This document shows, piece by piece, positions 60,239-64,000 of a stretch of 64,000 nucleotides of DNA. This DNA comes from Bin5 sp034422415. GTDB lineage: Bacteria; Chloroflexota; Anaerolineae; Caldilineales; Caldilineaceae. Location of the stretch: assembly GCA_965202955.1 (NCBI GenBank), contig OZ241871.1:4526001-4590000 (forward strand). The letters run 5' to 3'. Under the pieces are notes generated by a model. That model did not search any database, was not told where the DNA came from, and saw only the letters and a list, made by a program, of their open reading frames with translations. Position 1 is the stretch's first letter, and every line of letters begins with the position of its first letter. Position numbers and translations under genes: made by a program.

Positions 60239-60606
60239 TTCTTCCCCTTGAAGTGGCCTTACTGCATATGTTCACGTCCCGATCAATGAGAAGGCGGATT
60301 CGTGCGATGAAAATGGCAACACTCGCAATTCGCCCCTGCTGAGCATTCGGGAATGCGCCTCACGCGCTTCAGTATAACCAAAGTCCAGCCGATCGGCTAG
60401 TCAGACGATCGAAATCTCCAGGCAGTTCGCCGCCTCATAGGCCTGCGAGGCGCACCTGGAAGTTGCAACCGCTGCGATGGCTCACGGCGGGCCGGACTGA
60501 CCATTCAGCCCGGCGCACAAACCGGGGCCGCGGGATGTGGCGATCAGGCCTGCACCTGTTACAATGTGAGGCAAACCGGAACTGAAGTCGGACGGGAGAC
60601 AAAGCC
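60239..60606. other. Divergent intergenic region, VOC gene / M20 gene
   Basis: About 368 bases without a supported gene. It contains a 12-base palindrome, AGCCGATCGGCT (60387-60398), which may be an operator. No RNA motif was recognised. Confidence 0.4.
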
Positions 60607-61824
60607 GTGCGAGAGTGGATAGAGAGAGAGGCGGAGGAACTGCTGCCCGAACTTGTGGCGTGGCGGCGGGACTTTCATCGCAACCCGGAGCTGGGATTCG
60701 AAGAAGTGCGCACCGCGGGTGTTGTCGCCGCCCATTTGCAGGAGCAAGGGCTGGAGGTCAGCAGCGGCGTCGGCAAAACGGGCGTGATCGCTATGGTAGA
60801 GCCAGACGGGTTGGATGAGGACAGCGAGACGGTTCTGCTGCGCTTTGACATGGATGCCCTTCCCATCCATGAAGAGACGGGGCTGCCCTTTGCTTCGGAG
60901 AACCCGGGCGTGATGCACGCCTGCGGCCACGACGGGCACACCGCGATTGGCATGGGCGTCGCCAAACTGTTGGCACGGCATCGCAACGAACTTCCCGGGC
61001 GTGTAAAGCTGGTCTTCCAACCGGCCGAAGAAGGACTTGGGGGCGCCCTGGCGATGATCGAGGACGGCGCGCTCGACGAACCCCACCCAGCGACGTCCTA
61101 TGGCCTGCACTTGTGGAGTAGACTACCGTACAAACAGGTGGTGGTACAGCCCGGCCCGCTTTGGGCGGCCGCCGATATTTTCACCTTGACCATCCGCGGC
61201 CAGGGGGGACATGGCGCTACGCCTCACGACACGATCGATGCGACCTACGTCGCAAGCCAAGTGGTGGTGGCGCTGCAGAGCATCGTAGCGCGCAACGCCA
61301 ATCCGACGGATACGGCGGTCGTGACGGTCGGCTCGTTCCACAGCGGCACGGCGGGCAATGTAATCTCGGAGCATGCGATGCTGAGAGGCACAATGCGGAG
61401 CTTCGAGCCGGAGGTGCGCGACCTGCTAAGAGACCGCCTGGACGAAGTCTGCGCCGGCATCTGTCAGGCCATGGGCGCGACCTATGAGATCTCCATGCAA
61501 AGTTGTGTGCCGCCGACCGTTAACTCCAGGGCCGGCGCGCGCTTGATGGAGGTGGTTGCGAGCGGCGTGGTGGGTGACGAAAACGTGGCGCAGATTCCTC
61601 CGATGATGGTGGGAGAAGACATGGCAGAGTTCCTGAACCGGGCGCCGGGATGCTTCGTGCTGGTGGGGGCAGCCAACCCGGACGAGGGGTTTTACAGCCC
61701 GCACCACAGTCCGACGTTCGACTTTGAAGAAAGCGTCATGCCGACCGGTGTGGCGCTGCTGACAGAGGCTGCGTTCGCGCAGCTCTCCCTCCAGCAGGCC
61801 GGCGACGAAATGCCGGAAAGCTAA
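60607..61824 (+). CDS. M20-family amidohydrolase/peptidase (M20D)
   Basis: A 405-residue metal-dependent hydrolase like hippurate or IAA-amino acid hydrolases. The metal-binding segments are VLLRFDMDALPIHEETGLPF, MHACGHDGHTAIGMG (Cys and His ligands), VFQPAEEGLGGA (general-base and ligand glutamates) and PHHSPTFDFEES (distal His). A dimerisation domain (QGGHGATPHDTIDATYVASQ) lies in the middle. It has a GTG start with a GGGAGAC box. These enzymes remove N-acyl groups from amino acids; the substrate here is unknown. Confidence 0.94.
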   Translation: MREWIEREAEELLPELVAWRRDFHRNPELGFEEVRTAGVVAAHLQEQGLEVSSGVGKTGVIAMVEPDGLDEDSETVLLRFDMDALPIHEETGLPFASENPGVMHACGHDGHTAIGMGVAKLLARHRNELPGRVKLVFQPAEEGLGGALAMIEDGALDEPHPATSYGLHLWSRLPYKQVVVQPGPLWAAADIFTLTIRGQGGHGATPHDTIDATYVASQVVVALQSIVARNANPTDTAVVTVGSFHSGTAGNVISEHAMLRGTMRSFEPEVRDLLRDRLDEVCAGICQAMGATYEISMQSCVPPTVNSRAGARLMEVVASGVVGDENVAQIPPMMVGEDMAEFLNRAPGCFVLVGAANPDEGFYSPHHSPTFDFEESVMPTGVALLTEAAFAQLSLQQAGDEMPES

Positions 61825-62024
61825 ACAGTTTCCAGTGCTAGACCGGCGCGCGCGGCAGGGCGCGTGGCCGCGTCCTCGCAGCCAAACGGTACCCCATCGT
61901 TTTCTTTAGTTGACTTGCCTTTCGCTATCGAGTAGAATGAATCCGTTTGATAGTATTGATGTAATTAATCTGATAATTGAGACAGCCGCAACTTGCACCA
62001 GGGGACTCACGCCCACCCAGCCTC

Positions 62025-62753
62025 ATGAAACAGATTCCAAACGACTCCGAGTTCTTGCATTACATTGTCGAAAACGGGTATGCGCCCGGCGAGCGACTGC
62101 CTTCGCTGCATGAGATAAGCGCCGAATTGGGGGTCAGCGTCGGAAAGTTGCGCGAACAGTTGGAAGGCGCCCGCGTGCTGGGGCTGGTTGCGGCGCGCCC
62201 GAGACGCGGCATCGAGTGTAACGACTACAGCTTCACGCCAGCAGCACGGGCCAGCCTGATGTTCGGCTTAGCCACAAATGAGCGGCTCTTCCCCGACTTC
62301 GGCGAACTTCGCAACGGGATCGAAAGCGCTTTCTGGCACCGGGCCGTCGAGGCGCTGACGGAGGATGACAAAAGGGAGCTGGACGAGTACGTCATAAGGG
62401 CGTGGCATAAGCTGCAACAAAGCCGCATCCAGATCCCCCACCAGGAACACCGCGCTTTCCACATGACCATCTTCAGGCGACTGGACAATCTGTTTGCAAC
62501 AGGGATTCTGGAAGCGTATTGGGATGCCTACGAAGCGGTTGAACTGAACCTGTACGCCGATTATGACTATCTCACCGAGGTCTGGGACTATCACCAGAGG
62601 ATTGCGGGCGCAATTCAGCAAGGAGAATATGAAAGGGCTAGATCATTGAATGAGGAACACTTGCTGCTACTGCGCACAAGAGGCGTCAGGCGCAACGGTG
62701 CGGGCAAGTCAGCCAGCGTCGAACAGGGTCACGAGGTAAGGAGTCCAGCATGA
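62025..62753 (+). CDS. GntR/FadR-family transcriptional regulator
   Basis: A 242-residue regulator. The N-terminal winged helix (GERLPSLHEISAELGVSVGKLREQLEGA, with RPRRGIECND wing) is followed by an all-helical FCD ligand domain with metal-binding Asp/His pattern (GIESAFWHRAVEAL, HQEHRAFHMTIFRRL, DYHQRIAGAIQQGEYERARSLNEEH). Its TGA overlaps the ATG of the ferredoxin oxidoreductase gene (ATGA), so the two are co-expressed, and it probably controls that operon in response to a small organic acid. The ATG at 62025 lacks a clear ribosome site. Confidence 0.88.
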   Translation: MKQIPNDSEFLHYIVENGYAPGERLPSLHEISAELGVSVGKLREQLEGARVLGLVAARPRRGIECNDYSFTPAARASLMFGLATNERLFPDFGELRNGIESAFWHRAVEALTEDDKRELDEYVIRAWHKLQQSRIQIPHQEHRAFHMTIFRRLDNLFATGILEAYWDAYEAVELNLYADYDYLTEVWDYHQRIAGAIQQGEYERARSLNEEHLLLLRTRGVRRNGAGKSASVEQGHEVRSPA

Positions 62754-64000
62754 GCGTTGCAGTGCGGGAAAAGCCGACCGTGCAACCGGTTGCCCCTGCA
62801 ACCGTCAATGACTTTGTGGTCAATGTGGCGACGGCAAACGGATCAGGAAGCCAGACGAGCAACGGCGTTCTTCTGCGGACGCTGTTCAAGATGGGCATCC
62901 CGGTCAACGGCAAGAACCTGTTTCCGAGCAACATTCAGGGCTTGCCGACCTGGTACATCATCCGCCTGAGCAAGGAGGGCTATCTTGCCCGGCGAGAGAT
63001 GACAGACGTCCAGGTATGCATGAACGGGCGGACGGTAGCGGAGGATATGGAGCGGGCCGTTGCGGGGGGCGTTGTGCTTTACGACGACTCATTGCCCATC
63101 GCGAACCGGCGCAAGGACGTCACCTACTATGCGATGCCGGTCAAAGACCTAGTAAAGGCGGCAGAATTACCCCATGCCTTGCGAGACTACGTTGCCAATA
63201 TGGTCTATGTCGGCGCGCTGACGGAGTTGCTGGGAATCGACGTTGTGGAAGTGGAGGCGGCGCTCGATCATCATTTCGCCGGCAAGGCGAGCGCAGTCCG
63301 GCTCAATATGAGCATGGTTGAGCAGACCATTGACTGGGCCCGTGAGCACGTTCAGCCACACGATGTCTATCGAGTTGAAAGGATGGCAGGCTTCAACGAA
63401 GGCAAGATCCTTGTGGACGGCAATACTGCCGGCGCGCTGGGTGCGCTGGCTGGAGGCCTGTCGCTGGCTTCCTGGTACCCGATTACCCCGTCGTCGAGCT
63501 TGGCCGAGTCGATTGAGAAGTATGCAGACCAGTTGAGGTCGGATTCGGAAACGGGCAAGTCGACAGTTGCCGTCGTTCAGGCGGAAGACGAAATGGCGGC
63601 GATTGGGATGGTTGTGGGCGCGGGCTGGACGGGGGCCCGCGCCATGACGTGCACAAGCGGCCCGGGGATCAGCCTGATGGCGGAGTTCGCCGGGTTGGCC
63701 TATTTTGCCGAGGTCCCTGCAGTGATTTGGGATATACAGAGGATGGGGCCAAGCACCGGGCTGCCTACGCGCACATCGCAGGGCGACATCCAGGCCGCCT
63801 ACTACCTCAGTCACGGCGACACCCGGCACGTCGTCCTGTTTCCCGCGAACCCGGCAGAGTGCTTTGAATTTGGCCGCGTTGCTTTCGACTTGGCCGAGGA
63901 ACTTCAGACACTTGTCATCGTGCTGAGCGACCTGGATTTGGGCATGAATTCACACATTTCGGAACCGTTCGAATACTCTGAAGCACCTTTTAAGCGCGGC
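62750..64000 (+). CDS. 2-oxoacid:ferredoxin oxidoreductase, fused gamma-alpha subunit (5' part)
   Basis: Open through the right edge; 417 codons are visible. The N-terminal gamma domain has ANGSGSQTSNGVLLRTLFKM and NLFPSNIQGLPTWYIIR; the alpha (pyrimidine-binding) domain starts near residue 220 with GNTAGALGALAGGLSLASW and YPITPSSSLAESIEKYA, followed by AMTCTSGPGISLMAEFAG. This is the KorA/VorB-type arrangement that decarboxylates 2-oxoacids such as 2-oxoglutarate, passing electrons to ferredoxin. The ATG has AAGGAG seven bases upstream. The beta subunit should follow outside the window. Confidence 0.93.
   Translation, partial: MSVAVREKPTVQPVAPATVNDFVVNVATANGSGSQTSNGVLLRTLFKMGIPVNGKNLFPSNIQGLPTWYIIRLSKEGYLARREMTDVQVCMNGRTVAEDMERAVAGGVVLYDDSLPIANRRKDVTYYAMPVKDLVKAAELPHALRDYVANMVYVGALTELLGIDVVEVEAALDHHFAGKASAVRLNMSMVEQTIDWAREHVQPHDVYRVERMAGFNEGKILVDGNTAGALGALAGGLSLASWYPITPSSSLAESIEKYADQLRSDSETGKSTVAVVQAEDEMAAIGMVVGAGWTGARAMTCTSGPGISLMAEFAGLAYFAEVPAVIWDIQRMGPSTGLPTRTSQGDIQAAYYLSHGDTRHVVLFPANPAECFEFGRVAFDLAEELQTLVIVLSDLDLGMNSHISEPFEYSEAPFKRG

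Overview
The window is a high-GC bacterial chromosome segment. Its gene set suggests a heterotrophic Chloroflexota lineage, perhaps Caldilinea-like: many sugar-type oxidoreductases and TIM-barrel isomerases, tandem phytanoyl-CoA dioxygenases and GMC oxidoreductases, a beta-propeller fused to an ABC permease, and paired VWA/solute-binding proteins. There is no rRNA gene, so this placement is inference.

Layout. 0-4.4 kb: a sugar ABC transporter (binding-protein tail, propeller-permease fusion, second permease) with a Gfo/Idh/MocA dehydrogenase and no ATPase gene. 4.4-11.5 kb: an orphan HicB-like protein, TIM-barrel isomerases, a DinB-like protein, hisI-hisG, a sulfatase and a nucleotidyltransferase. 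11.6-17.4 kb: two PhyH dioxygenases, two GMC oxidoreductases (each pair an apparent tandem duplication) and a 2-hydroxyacid dehydrogenase. 17.4-23.2 kb, minus strand: a five-gene corrinoid methyl-transfer operon with its reductive activator. 23.2-30 kb: an AAA ATPase, a frameshifted HEPN/coiled-coil gene, and a translationally coupled trio of membrane/zinc-ribbon protein, solute-binding-like lipoprotein and solute-binding/VWA protein. 30-37.7 kb: Ca2+/Na+ antiporter, miaB, pncB, and a B12-type radical SAM gene whose TGA is followed in frame by A-E-P, making a CUAEP-tail selenoprotein. 37.7-45 kb: a molybdenum hydroxylase large subunit, a MaoC protein, dehydrogenases and SDRs.

45-55.8 kb is an accessory island: a long non-coding stretch with a palindrome, iteron-like repeats and a DnaA-box match, unknown genes, an HNH nuclease, an intact IS5-family element, a single-chain type IIG restriction-modification enzyme with a mosaic specificity segment, and a Ser/Thr kinase with an N-terminal domain resembling those of abortive-infection proteins. 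It ends at a ribbon-helix-helix gene and a tRNA operon (Leu, Ala, Gly, Phe, Gln, His, with terminator), with RNase P RNA just upstream of the operon. 57-60 kb holds moeA-moaC-moaD-moaE, which could supply the cofactor for the molybdenum hydroxylase. 60-64 kb has a VOC protein, an M20 amidohydrolase, a GntR-type regulator and the start of a 2-oxoacid:ferredoxin oxidoreductase.

The strongest unusual signals are the selenocysteine recoding site, the kinase/restriction island, the corrinoid operon, the MoaD with residues beyond its Gly-Gly end, and the mosaic restriction gene.
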